Shown piece after piece: positions 40,728 to 51,740 of a DNA stretch of 64,000 bases. Origin of the DNA: Trichomonas vaginalis G3 (lineage: Eukaryota; Parabasalia; Trichomonadida; Trichomonadidae). The stretch lies in assembly GCF_026262505.1 (NCBI RefSeq), contig NC_067205.1, positions 1,426,001-1,490,000 on the forward strand, in the 5' to 3' direction. The position numbers and the translations under genes are program-made. The notes under the pieces were generated by a model, which did not search any database, was not told where the DNA came from, and saw only the letters and a list, made by a program, of their open reading frames with translations. Numbering within the stretch: the stretch's first letter is position 1; every line of letters begins with the position of its first letter.

Positions 40728-41595
40728 ACTATTTACCATGTTATGTATGTAAATTTATTAGATTTTTATGAGTGTTATTAAATTTATTCAAGAAATTTTA
40801 TATCCGGAAAGAATCCTGAAGACCAACTTTAATTTTCAATAAGTCAGATGAACTATTGTAACTTATTGCTTTTTCCCTTTGTTTAAATGCTCATGAATGT
40901 CCCCAGCTTAATAAATAGAAAAAATCTTCAATTAAGAAATCATTCATTGCTTTTACGAAAATTGCCGGCACATACACTAGAGCAACTTGAGAAAAAGACA
41001 TTGACAAACACAAAGAATATGATTGTTATGCTTTTGTTCTTGCTCCTTTATCAGCTGTCTATTTTCTCATTTATTTGTTTCAGCATCTGTTTAGTTTTTT
41101 TTTTTTTTTTTGATTCAATAAACAAAATATGATTTTGAATATTCTTTGAAATTGTTTCATTGCCATTAGTAGTTATTTGTGCATAAGAATCTATATATAC
41201 TGTCAAATAGAAACAGGTCGATGCAAGTAAAGAAATGGAATCTTTCCCGTGAAACTAATTCATTTTCAAGAAATTGATGCGTGAAATTGAATAAACCAAA
41301 GGGTGTCATCTAATTGAGGAAATGATTGTGGATATATGAACCATTTGGTTGTGACACATTCAATAATGTAGTGGTCAATAGAGAGAGCCCATTTAATTCA
41401 ATTTAAAGGATCATCAAACTCAAATCTAATTTGGCATTCTTTGATATCCTAACTATTGGTGTAATAGTCTGACGATGAGATATTTACAACATTGTCACTC
41501 TAAATTGAATAAAAAAGAAAGATATTACGCTATTATTAATTACAAAACTCAAAATATTGTAAATTCATAAACAATTAATATTCAAACAAACATAT
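40728..41595. other. Intergenic region
   Basis: About 870 bases between convergent genes, with a poly-T run near 41097-41112. The short open frame at 40887-41132 is hydrophobic only because of poly-T/Phe codons. Nothing is supported. Confidence 0.4.
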
Positions 41596-42756
41596 TTATT
41601 CTTCAGTGGAACTTTCTATAACTTCGAACTCTCCATTGGAATGACATCTAAATATAACATTTTTCTCTTGCCAAATTCCTTTGTAATCTTTGTACTCTGG
41701 CTCGTTTTCTGAAGTCTGATCACCATTTCCGCATTTAATCTCTTCAATTTGCTTTTGTAAACGATTTAATCGTTCAGTTAAGATTTCTACTTCTGCAATT
41801 TCTTTTTCTTGGCTGATATATTCATCAACAGTATTTAATGAGTCTTGTGATTGAAGAATATGTATTTCATCAAGGTCAACTGACATTTTTTTATGCATCA
41901 TTTGATAATCATTATCAGATTTTGTTTTGTAGTCGCGAATATTGCTAGATATATTGTCGATCTTCTCGTTAATCGACTTCATAATCTCAGAACTGAGATT
42001 GGCATATGAATTTTTCAAATCTTCTTTCTTTTCTTCAATGTTTTTAGTGCTTTCTTCAAATTTTGTCACGCCATTTTTAGTTTTTGCTTCATATTCATCA
42101 ATAATTTTTTCTGCTTCTTGAGTTTTTTGATCAAATTGAGCTAAAGTTTGTTGAAACGTTTGAATGATTGTATTTTCTAGTTCAGACTTAAGATTATTAG
42201 CTTCCATTGCTTGATTATAGCAATTTGCTCTGTAAGTTTCAATTTCATCGATTATTTTGGTAATATTTTCTGGAATATGCTTAATTCCGTTCAAAGTATC
42301 GGAAATATTATCATATTGCGTTGTAACTGATCTTGATAGCTGGGCAACGTTCTTTAAAGCTGCATCAAATTCATCTTTGAAACTAAAGAATTCTTCATGA
42401 ACTGGTCTCATCTGTTTTGGAATTGCCAATGTAGAGATTGTCTGTTGGTTGAGTCCGAGTGCTTGAATTCTCTTTGAAACTGCTATAGAAGTATTGTGAA
42501 TTGATTCCATTCTTGGTCTAATTCGTTGGATTTCATCAATAATGTCAATCCCGATAGATTTAACACCTTTTTCGGCTGAGTTTGCTAAATATTCATATGT
42601 TTGCTTTAATTGTTCAATTCTTGGGTTAAATTCATCGATTTGATGGACTAAATTATCTTTGAGCATGTCATATTGACGCTCATCGAACTCAACAACAGGT
42701 GCATCCTTGAGATCTGGAGCGGTGTCAGCAAATATTGGTTGATTTTCTTCAGACAT
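41596..42756 (-). CDS. Coiled-coil protein, function unknown
   Basis: 386 residues from MSEENQPIFAD. Nearly all of residues ~25-345 is alpha-helical with heptad-like spacing and high Glu/Lys/Gln, broken by a short Pro-containing link (AIPKQMRP, ~110). A final leucine-rich coil (EILTERLNRLQKQIEEIK, ~325) precedes a small C-terminal strand-rich module (KGIWQEKNVIFRCHSNGEFEVIE). No signal peptide or transmembrane segment is present, so it should be a cytosolic or cytoskeletal scaffold. No named family is recognised. The start reads TTATTTCAATG, with a TCA abutting the ATG. No close neighbour helps define its role. Confidence 0.65.
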   Translation of the reverse strand: MSEENQPIFADTAPDLKDAPVVEFDERQYDMLKDNLVHQIDEFNPRIEQLKQTYEYLANSAEKGVKSIGIDIIDEIQRIRPRMESIHNTSIAVSKRIQALGLNQQTISTLAIPKQMRPVHEEFFSFKDEFDAALKNVAQLSRSVTTQYDNISDTLNGIKHIPENITKIIDEIETYRANCYNQAMEANNLKSELENTIIQTFQQTLAQFDQKTQEAEKIIDEYEAKTKNGVTKFEESTKNIEEKKEDLKNSYANLSSEIMKSINEKIDNISSNIRDYKTKSDNDYQMMHKKMSVDLDEIHILQSQDSLNTVDEYISQEKEIAEVEILTERLNRLQKQIEEIKCGNGDQTSENEPEYKDYKGIWQEKNVIFRCHSNGEFEVIESSTEE

Positions 42757-43115
42757 TGAAATAACGTATTTTCTTCAGTTGGTGATTTGGAAAAGAAAAT
42801 CCCTTTATTTATGTGTAACATTACATTATTAATCAAGAAATTTTGGATTTACAGGGAATACGAACACTATTCTACAATTCAAAATTTTGATTGATGGTGG
42901 AAAGAGCAAATTAAGACCCAATGTTGGGTGAGAGTTAAGAGGACTATCTAGATATTGAATTTTCGTAACTTCAATAGCAAAACATAAGGTTTTGATCGAG
43001 AAATCCTTCCACATGGGTTCAAGAATGTATTCAAATTTTATGGAATCAAATTTTAAAATTCTGGTTCAACTCTGCTTATGTATTATTATTCGAAATTGAA
43101 CGCTTATGTCAATAA

Positions 43116-46100
43116 AGAGGTAGGGCAACGATAGAAAATTTTTGGAAAAAAAGTTCGGAGATCTTAAACGTATCATATTCCCTGCATGGTTTGGTATCTT
43201 CCGCCATGCGTTGTGCCAAACATATTGACACTTTCCAATAATTAATTTATGGTATGAGTCACAGAGTTAGATTATAAAAAGAAAGTAAATAATTGCAATT
43301 AGAAATCATATATGTCGGAAATCAAATGTTGATGAGCAGAAACCTTTTACTCATCATAAAAGAGATAAATCACTAAAGATTTGTATACATTAAAATTTGA
43401 TATTTGGTGCTCGAAAACTGTCTGATGGGACTCCTCCAAAATAAACCAATCTATCGCTGAGGACCAAATTAGATGATGTGGATGGTGTATTCTCTAATTC
43501 TAACTTAGGAAGAATGGGAACAAAACGAATGACGACAACAACATGTCAAACATAGATTAAATATCTATGAATCAATAAAGTATACGTGCATTGAAGGTGA
43601 TAACGATCACTTGAGGCTTATAACTCTTTGACTAAATTATGCAATAATTAAATATAATCATTTTTATATTTTTATACTGATAGTAATTAATATACTATCC
43701 TGCTTAATAAATGGTATGATCAAATTTGTTTGAAAATTTAATTATGTATATGAAACTATGTCTTCTATATAAAAATCAAAATTTTCTAACGAACCTAGAT
43801 TGAACCTTTATGAAAATCTATCATTTTTGTTAATTGAGTTAATATGAATCTTTTACATATGTATATATAGCATTGATAGCTTATATAATCATGGTTTATT
43901 CCATATTAACATATTTTTTCAGTTAAATTTGTTAATAATATCATGTAACAAATTAATTCAAGATTAGAATGTCTACAAAATGCTAACAAATAAGAACAAA
44001 ATACGATTTCTCGACTTAAATTTTAATATGGAGTAGTTTTTCGTTTAAATCTAATTAAAAATGAATAAAAACTTATCTTGTACTATTTTCATTCAAAGAT
44101 TTTAATAATGTAAATCATGCATTTTCATAATTCAGTACAGTTCTTTTTAGAATTAAAGTTGATGAGGATGATATTTGTGATTTAAAATAATTTGTTAATG
44201 TTCACCTTTTATTCATCACCTTGTGGTATGCCCTAAAGCAATAGCATTATCAATTCTGCTGAATTGATCAACTCAAAATTCCAAAAAAAATTCAAAATTT
44301 CAAAAATGAAATGAAACAATTTGAATTTTCACATGAAAAAATTAATTTCGAAAAAAATTTGGAAAATCAAAGTATTTGATAATTAGTCAAATAATCAATT
44401 TATATCGTTTTTACTCATAAAAAACAACTAATTTTTGATTTTGATATCATATTTGATAAATACTCATTCCAGAGTTGACGTAATGTATTAATTATTGTTA
44501 GAGATATTGCTTTCGCAGCAAAATTCTTATTTCATGAAAAAAAAAAAAAATGATTTTATTCCAACAAAAACAAGTAAACAGATGAATGGAAACGTACTAT
44601 ATTTTCATAAATGTAGTAATCAGCGTGTCGGCTTTTGTTTATCATGTTCGAGTCAAAATGTATTAACTTGTAATAAGAAATATTCGAAGATTATATGAAG
44701 TATTGAGCATTCTTTGTAGAAATATTTGTAATTCATTACTAACATATATAATAAAGTTGTTTTTTTTTCCTTATTGCAATAATTTTGTCTGATTTTAATA
44801 ACTTTTCATGTATACGAGTTGTGTGAATATGCATCATAATATGCGTAAATATACTTATTTGCGACGAATAATGTGGTTGCATAATGGAGGTGCTAAATTT
44901 TGATTTTTAATATGGGGCTTTGGTATGTATAATCATGTTCTTATCTCAACGTAGGGGTATTGGTGCAATATGATTAAAATTTACGAGGTTGATCTTAAAT
45001 TGAATAATTCTGGAGTATAAATCACAATGCAGCTAATTCTATGTTAAAGATAGATACAGATTGTAGTAATCAATTAGGGAGTACAAATTCATTCTTTCAT
45101 TTCTGTCGTATTGAGCAGAAAGGAAGAGATCATAACCCTAGGAAAAAAAGCCCAAATTTGTCACTTTTCATAGTACGTTAAACTCAATTCGCTCGGCGAA
45201 TGCCGAGCACACGTACTCATCATTCAACATAATATTCTCATTCTTTGGTTATTATAGTGCCAGACAACACAAGATTTCAAAGAATTACTTGAGTTTTCAA
45301 TTAATCTTAATCCGATTTTAGATTTATCGAGAACTCCATCATCACAATCACATACTTCAGTGCGGTAACTACAATTATCCATATACAGAAGGAAGTTCTT
45401 TTCGAACAACTCATTTGGAGTCTGTTTTGGGAAGAACTTCTTTCTGTCCGACTTAATTTCATAGTTCCTGATCAACCAAAAGACAGAAACCACACACTAT
45501 CTACTTAGGAAAGGAGTTTTCTAAATCTTCCTTAAATTGAGATTTTACGAGAGATAACCCTTCTATTGCACTTAAAAATGAACATTTTGATATCTTTAGT
45601 ATCACACATGGTCATATATAGTATTTCATCTACATGAATACATTCATCTTTCGAAGTCTCTCATTAAATGGGAGGCTTCGAAAGATGAATCGTTTTATTC
45701 ATACAACTTTAAATCTCGAACACATTTAGAGAGTGAGTATATCATTTTATTCTTGTTTTGAGTTTATTCTGATTCAAAATTGCAGTGAAAACAGAAGTTC
45801 ACACATCATATCTGAATGTGAGCTCATCTATACTTATACGATCTCAATACCTCCACTCTAAGCATAAGAGGTGAAGTTATATAAAAATTATCAGATGCGT
45901 TGAAGTCTCAAAAGTATTGCCTGAATGCTTGTTTCATATTTGTCCAAGTAGTTTCAATGAATAAATGTATTGTTTTTTATAATTTCGATTTATTTTTAGA
46001 AAATATTCAATATAAACCTTTATTGTGTTATTTACATCTCATAAATTCTCTGTCTAAATCATATAAAAGCGCGTTTTACCCCTATGAATCAAGAAATTCA

Positions 46101-46515
46101 TTCAATATTCATGGTATATTTATTAAATTAATATACGATTTACTAATAATTAATATTATATCCTCATAAATAGCAATATATTTTGGTAATCTATGATAAT
46201 CATATACAATATTTGAAATCAAATTTTCATTAGTTTAGGTTCCTTGTTAATAGTAAACCATTATATTTATTACTAATAATAAAATCTATGTGTCGTATTG
46301 AAATTCAATAAAATTACTTATTCGGTCCAAAAAAACAAATTAGATAAAATTTTTCTTTTTTTATGTAATTTTTGTTTTTCATTTTTCTCAAGATCCTAAG
46401 TTATGTTCTAACTTTTGACATCATATCCTATCATGCTAGGCTATATATTATAGCATATCCAAAAGGCAAGGAAATCTATCAGAGAAGCTTTTTGACCTAT
46501 CGTTGCCCTACCTCT
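43116..46515. mobile_element. 3.4-kb TIR element with 8-bp target duplication (element C)
   Basis: Inverted ends AGAGGTAGGGCAACGATAG (43116-43134, complement at 46497-46515) are flanked by a perfect 8-bp duplication, GTCAATAA (43108-43115 and 46516-46523). Eight-base duplications are typical of hAT and a few other cut-and-paste families. No transposase frame survives that I can recognise; the longest open stretches are under 90 codons and lack domain character, so it is a non-autonomous or decayed copy. Inside are hairpins at 45188-45206 (GCTCGGCGAATGCCGAGC) and 45642-45690. The perfect duplication points to a fairly recent insertion. Confidence 0.78.
45642..45690. repeat. Hairpin with TCTCATTAAATGGGAG loop
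   Basis: Arms ATTCATCTTTCGAAG and CTTCGAAAGATGAAT pair closely, and the top is TCTCTCATTAAATGGGAGG. The tip resembles those of the hairpins at 27875-27938 and 27998-28053, although the stems have different sequence. Confidence 0.7.
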
Positions 46516-46787
46516 GTCAATAATTTAATTGAAATTAATTACTTAGCAACTAATGATATAAATGTATATCTTGATTGAAATATATTTTTATAATAAAGAT
46601 AAAAATTTCAAATGAGTTTTTAGATTGTGTAGCTTACAAAAATTCAGACATTGAAATTTTAACTATACGCATATTTGAAAAGTTTTTCTCAAGGATCGAT
46701 TACAATTTCTATTGTAATATAATTTTTTACAATTAAATAAATCTGATCACTTTTAAGGTCAAATTTTGTCATGCATTGGATACATCT

Positions 46788-49616
46788 GTTATAGACCGAA
46801 AATAGATTTTTTCAGTTTTCTCTTCAAATAATTGAAAGAATGATACTATTATAGGTTTATTATATTATATAGCATATAATCATGTTATAGCCGAAAATTA
46901 TAAATTTTGAGAAGATTGAATATAACACAAATAAATTTGAATGTAAGTTAAATTGCTTGTTGTTTTTAATAAGTATTTAATGAGAAATCCAATATTGCAA
47001 AATTCAAATTGAATGATTGAAAGAACAGAAAAAGTCAGTCTTTTCAATTCCGAATATGTTTCATTGCATTTATAATTATATGGTAAATAAGATATTTAAA
47101 CGTGATTTTTGAAGGAAAATTCACAAAATTGAAGGAATTCAAATAATTTTTATTCAAAAATAAACTAGTTATTTGAGTTTAATACTAATTATCTATTCAA
47201 ACTACAAAGTTTGTAATTTAAAATATTTTGTGAGATCAGATTGAATTAATTCAAGGTTCTTTTCAATTAATATTAATGACCATATTACGCATTATGTCAT
47301 TTTTTTAAAAATTAATTTTTTGTTAGAGATAAGAGCTAAAACTCGGTAAACAACTTCTTTATGTCTAGAAAATTCTATCTTGCCTTTTATTTTTTTCTCG
47401 CTGTGAAACGTATTCGGTCTTTTTTTTAAAAATTAATTTTTTGTTAGAGATAAGAGCTAAAACTCGGTAAACAACTTCTTTATGTCTAGAAAATTCTATC
47501 TTGCCTTTTATTTTTTTCTCGCTGTGAAACGTATTCGGTCTTTTTTTTAAAAATTAATTTTTGTTAGAGATAAGAGCTAAAACTCGGTAAACAACTTCTT
47601 TATGTCTAAAAATTCTATCTTGCCTTTTATTTTTTTCTCGCTGTGAAACGTATTCGGTCTTTTTTTTAAAAATTAATTTTTTGTTAGAGATAAGAGCTAA
47701 AACTCGTAAACAACTTCTTTATGTCTAGAAAATTCTATCTTGCCTTTTTATTTTTTTCTCGCTGTGAAACGTATTCGGTCTTTTTTTTAAAAATTAATTT
47801 TTTGTTAGAGATAAGAGCTAAAACTCGGTAAACAACTTCTTTATGTCTAGAAAATTCTATCTTGCCTTTTATTTTTTTCTCGCTGTGAAACGTATTCGGT
47901 CTTTTTTTTAAAAATTAATTTTTTGTTAGAGATAAGAGCTAAAACTCGGTAAACAACTTCTTTATGTCTAGAAAATTCTATCTTGCCTTTTATTTTTTTT
48001 CTCGCTGTGAAACGTATTCGGTCTTTTTTTTAAAATTAATTTTTTGTTAGAGATAAGAGCTAAAACTCGGTAAACAACTTCTTTATGTCTAGAAAATTCT
48101 ATCTTGCCTTTTATTTTTTTCTCGCTGTGAAGCGTATTCGGTCTTTTTTTTTAAAATTAATTTTTTGTTAGAGATAAGAGCTAAAACTCGGTAAACAACT
48201 TCTTTATGTCTAGAAAATTCTATCTTGCCTTTTATTTTTTTCTCGCTGTGAACGTATTCGGTCTTTTTTTTAAAAATTAATTTTTTGTTAGAGATAAGAG
48301 CTAAAACTCGGTAAACAACTTCTTTATGTCTAGAAAATTCTATCTTGCCTTTTATTTTTTTCTCGCTGTGAAACGTATTCGGTCTTTTTTTTAAAAATTA
48401 ATTTTTGTTAGAGATAAGAGCTAAAACTCGTAAACAACTTCTTTATGTCTAGAAAATTCTATCTTGCCTTTTATTTTTTTCTCGCTGTGAAACGTATTCG
48501 GTCTTTTTTTTAAAAATTAATTTTTTGTTAGAGATAAGAGCTAAAACTCGGTAAACAACTTCTTTATGTCTAGAAAATTCTATCTTGCCTTTTATTTTTT
48601 TCTCGCTGTGAAACGTATTCGGTCTTTTTTTTAAAAATTAATTTTTTGTTAGAGATAAGAGCTAAAACTCGGTAAACAACTTCTTTATGTCTAGAAAATT
48701 CTATCTTGCCTTTTATTTTTTTCTCGCTGTGAAACGTATTCGGTCTTTTTTTTTAAAAATTAATTTTTTGTTAGAGATAAGAGCTAAAACTCGGTAAACA
48801 ACTTCTTTATGTCTAGAAAATTCTATCTTGCCTTTTATTTTTTTCTCGCTGTGAAACGTATTCGGTCTTTTTTTTAAAAATTAATTTTTTGTTAGAGATA
48901 AGAGCTAAAACTCGGTAAACAACTTCTTTATGTCTAGAAAATTCTATCTTGCCTTTTATTTTTTTCTCGCTGTGAAACGTATTCGGTCTTTTTTTTAAAA
49001 ATTAATTTTTTGTTAGAGATAAGAGCTAAAACTCGGTAAACAACTTCTTTATGTATAGAAAATTTAACATTCGTCTCCCATTTTTATATATTTGGTTTAG
49101 AATGTTCGAAAATGCGTAATATGGTCATTAATATTAATTGAAAAGAACCTTGAATTAATTCAATCTGATCTCACAAAATATTTTAAATTACAAACTTTGT
49201 AGTTTGAATAGATAATTAGTATTAAACTCAAATAACTAGTTTATTTTTGAATAAAAATTATTTGAATTTTTTCAATTTTGTGAATTTTCCTTCAAAAATC
49301 ACGTTTAAATATCTTATTTACCATATAATTCTAAATACAATGAAACATATTCGAAATTGAAAAGAATGACTTTTTCTGTTCTTTCAATCATTCAATTTGA
49401 ATTGTGCAATATTAGATTTCTCATTAAATAGCTATTAAAAACAACAAGCAATTTAACTTACATTCAAATTTATTTGTGTTATATTCAATCTTCTCAAAAC
49501 TTATAATTTTCGGCTATAGCATGATTATATGCTATATAATATAATAAACCTATAATAGTATCATTCTTTCAATTATTTGAAGAGAAAACCGAAAAAATCT
49601 ATTTTCGGTCTATAAC
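46788..49616. mobile_element. 2.8-kb foldback element with ~506-bp inverted arms
   Basis: The left arm 46788-47294 and right arm 49111-49616 are inverted copies over about 506 bp with only a few scattered differences. The termini read GTTATAGACCGAAAATAGAT. Between them lies a 121-bp tandem array. Flanking sequences 46771-46787 and 49617-49633 match at 15 of 17 bases (ATGCATTG(G/T)ATACATC), suggesting an unusually long target duplication. No transposase frame is present, as in foldback-type elements mobilised in trans. No known family is recognised. Confidence 0.82.
47301..49064. repeat. 121-bp tandem array, about 14.6 copies
   Basis: A near-identical 121-bp unit containing GAGATAAGAGCTAAAACTCG and CTCGCTGTGAAACGTATTCG repeats head to tail between the arms of the foldback element. 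The first unit marker is at 47326 and the last at 49016, 14 periods apart. Copies differ mostly by one-base changes in T and A runs plus a few substitutions. The last copy is cut after TTTATGTATAGAAAATTT. No unit keeps an open frame. Confidence 0.92.
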
Positions 49617-49633
49617 ATGCATTGTATACATCA

Positions 49634-50011
49634 TGGTAATTCATTTTATCCCAAAATTAAATGAATTTGAGTGACGCATTTAAAATCTCCAACTTTTTTA
49701 ACTTTAGCGATAATTCCATTATTCAATTACATATGAGTTAATACAATCTAGATATAAAAACGATGACTCGCATTTTTTATTTGCCTGATTGAAATATGTT
49801 CATATTTTAGAAATATGCATTATTGCAATCATTGCAAATTCGTAGGCATACATTTTTGAGAGAAATTGTAAATCAGTCTCAGAAGAAAAATCTTCTCTTT
49901 CTGAGGGATAAGGCCAAGCATTCAATTTTGCTCCTAACATAAATGTATTTGGTGTCTAAATAAGGATAGTGAGAACATTGTAATAATAGACGTTGCTTTG
50001 AAAAAGGCTCA
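49634..50011. other. Intergenic, 5' flank of the phosphatase
   Basis: AT-rich DNA between the foldback element and the phosphatase gene. No feature is supported except CTCA directly before the ATG at 50012. Confidence 0.4.
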
Positions 50012-51175
50012 ATGTTATTGAATACACTCTCAAATAAATATAGAATTATGTGTTCTGTAATTCATGCATACTCACCCCTATGGGCGAATAAAAATATGGA
50101 TTTTTCGTTAATTGGAACCGCTGAGTACCCTCTTCCTCGGTTTGATCAGCATTATCTCATGGAATTAACACATCAAATGATGTTATGTTGTGCAAAAGAT
50201 GCAACTGTTCTTCGCCTTTCCGGTGAATTTATCATAGTTGGCGATCTTCACGGAAATATTCGCGATTTGTTAAGAATCTTTGCGTACACAAACACTCCAT
50301 TAAATCAAAATTATTTGTTCCTTGGTGATTATGTCGATCGTGGTGATTTTTCAATAGAAGTTTTAACTCTTCTCTATGCACTTAAAGTCAAATATCCTTC
50401 TAAAATCTTTTTACTCCGCGGTAACCATGAATATGAGGATACAAACACATACTACGGCTTCAAAGAATCCACACTTGCACAATACTCCCAAGAACTTTAT
50501 GATGAATTCAACAAATCTTTTACTTATATGAGTTTAGCAGCTATCGTTAACAACGATACATTCTGCATTCACGGTGGTTTGTCCCCATTGTTGAAAGATA
50601 TTGACATGCTTGAACAAATCAAAAAACCACTCAGTGCCTACACAAATAATGATTATATTACATTAATGACAGACTTAATGTGGAGCGACCCAACATGCGA
50701 CCACCTTCGCTACTATCCATCCCCACGTGGGTTAGGCCATTTGTTCGGTATGGATCAGGTCGAACTGTTTTTACGCCGAAACAACTTGGCTCGCATTATT
50801 AGAGCTCACCAATGCATCGCAAATGGTGTAGAAAACTTTTACAACAAAGTTCTATTTACGGTGTTCAGTTCATCAAATTACTCGGCTGATCTACATAATA
50901 AGAGCGGAATTATCATAATTACACAGAATGGATTGAACTTATACAATTTCCCACCTCTAATGTCTCTAAGAAGAGAAGAGGCGTTCTATAAAATGCAAAT
51001 CATCAATATTAGAGAATCATTTGATATGCGATCATCGGTGTCATCTATTGATCGCGCTGTTAAACTTTCCCGTAGAAGATCTTGTGATGATGCATCGAAT
51101 ATTATCAATGCCTTACAAAGTTCAGCTCGTAGACCTTGCTCTATATTATCTTCATCTAGCAATCTGCTTGTATAA
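50012..51175 (+). CDS. PP1-like Ser/Thr protein phosphatase (PPP family)
   Basis: 387 residues. The PPP catalytic core is complete: GDLHG (77-81), GDYVDRG (105-111), RGNHE (136-140), HGGLSP and the late RAHQ with downstream FSSSNY. These supply the metal ligands and the catalytic His, so it should be an active metal-dependent phosphatase. The overall pattern (SAPNY-type loop reading SSSNY, no EF hands, no TPR) is nearest PP1, but the sequence is divergent and several PP1 regulatory-groove residues cannot be judged. The last ~55 residues are a Ser/Arg-rich tail (RRRSCDDASNII) absent from PP1 and possibly regulatory. A second Met at residue 13 is an alternative start. The first ATG is directly preceded by CTCA. 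Confidence 0.85.
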   Translation: MLLNTLSNKYRIMCSVIHAYSPLWANKNMDFSLIGTAEYPLPRFDQHYLMELTHQMMLCCAKDATVLRLSGEFIIVGDLHGNIRDLLRIFAYTNTPLNQNYLFLGDYVDRGDFSIEVLTLLYALKVKYPSKIFLLRGNHEYEDTNTYYGFKESTLAQYSQELYDEFNKSFTYMSLAAIVNNDTFCIHGGLSPLLKDIDMLEQIKKPLSAYTNNDYITLMTDLMWSDPTCDHLRYYPSPRGLGHLFGMDQVELFLRRNNLARIIRAHQCIANGVENFYNKVLFTVFSSSNYSADLHNKSGIIIITQNGLNLYNFPPLMSLRREEAFYKMQIINIRESFDMRSSVSSIDRAVKLSRRRSCDDASNIINALQSSARRPCSILSSSSNLLV

Positions 51176-51719
51176 GACTTTTCTTTAACTCCATGCTTTA
51201 AGCATCCCTGTTTTTATTTAATTTGTTATTTTTTATTTCTCATGAACTAAACTATTCATGAAAAACGTTTCTGAATTGACATAATCCTTTTTTAGATTGA
51301 TTTGATATGAACCATTCGAAAAAAAATCGGTTCGGATATCGACCGGAATCAATAATCTTAAAGTCAACAATCTTTTCACGAAATATATCATATTTACCAC
51401 AAGAGAAATCTAATGCATATAGTTTGACTTTTCCAAATTTTTTTCAAAAATCAAAAAATAATATCAATATTTGCTAAAATTTTCATTAAAATGAGGAAAA
51501 CAAAATAATTTTGGAATTTTAGATAAGTAAAATACAAGCATTTTACCAATAATCTATAGGTGTTCTATTGAATTATTGCTTTAAAAGTTAAATCAAATTA
51601 TAATATTATTCGTTATCTATATTTTTGCAAATTAATTCAATAATCTTATCAAGGTCTATGAGATTTCAAACTCGATAAACTCTTAATGCATGATTTTAAT
51701 GCGAAAACCCATAAAACGT
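51176..51719. other. Intergenic region
   Basis: AT-rich DNA between two plus-strand genes; no supported feature before the Inr at 51720. An in-frame ATG at 51690 lies upstream of that Inr and is probably not transcribed. Confidence 0.4.
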
Positions 51720-51724
51720 TCATT
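51720..51724 (+). promoter_or_regulatory. Initiator TCATT that decides the start of the coiled-coil gene
   Basis: TCATT with +1 adenine at 51722, 19 nt before the ATG at 51741. It lies downstream of the earlier in-frame ATG at 51690, so it argues for the shorter protein. Confidence 0.5.
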
Positions 51725-51740
51725 TTTTATTTTCCCAGAA

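Noticed and set aside
45224-45493. 89-codon minus-strand frame inside element C
   Set aside because: It opens with GTG, matches no transposase pattern that I know and has no supporting context; kept only as a possible remnant.
47301-49064. CRISPR-like array
   Set aside because: The units are contiguous 121-bp copies with no variable spacers, and the setting is a eukaryotic foldback element.
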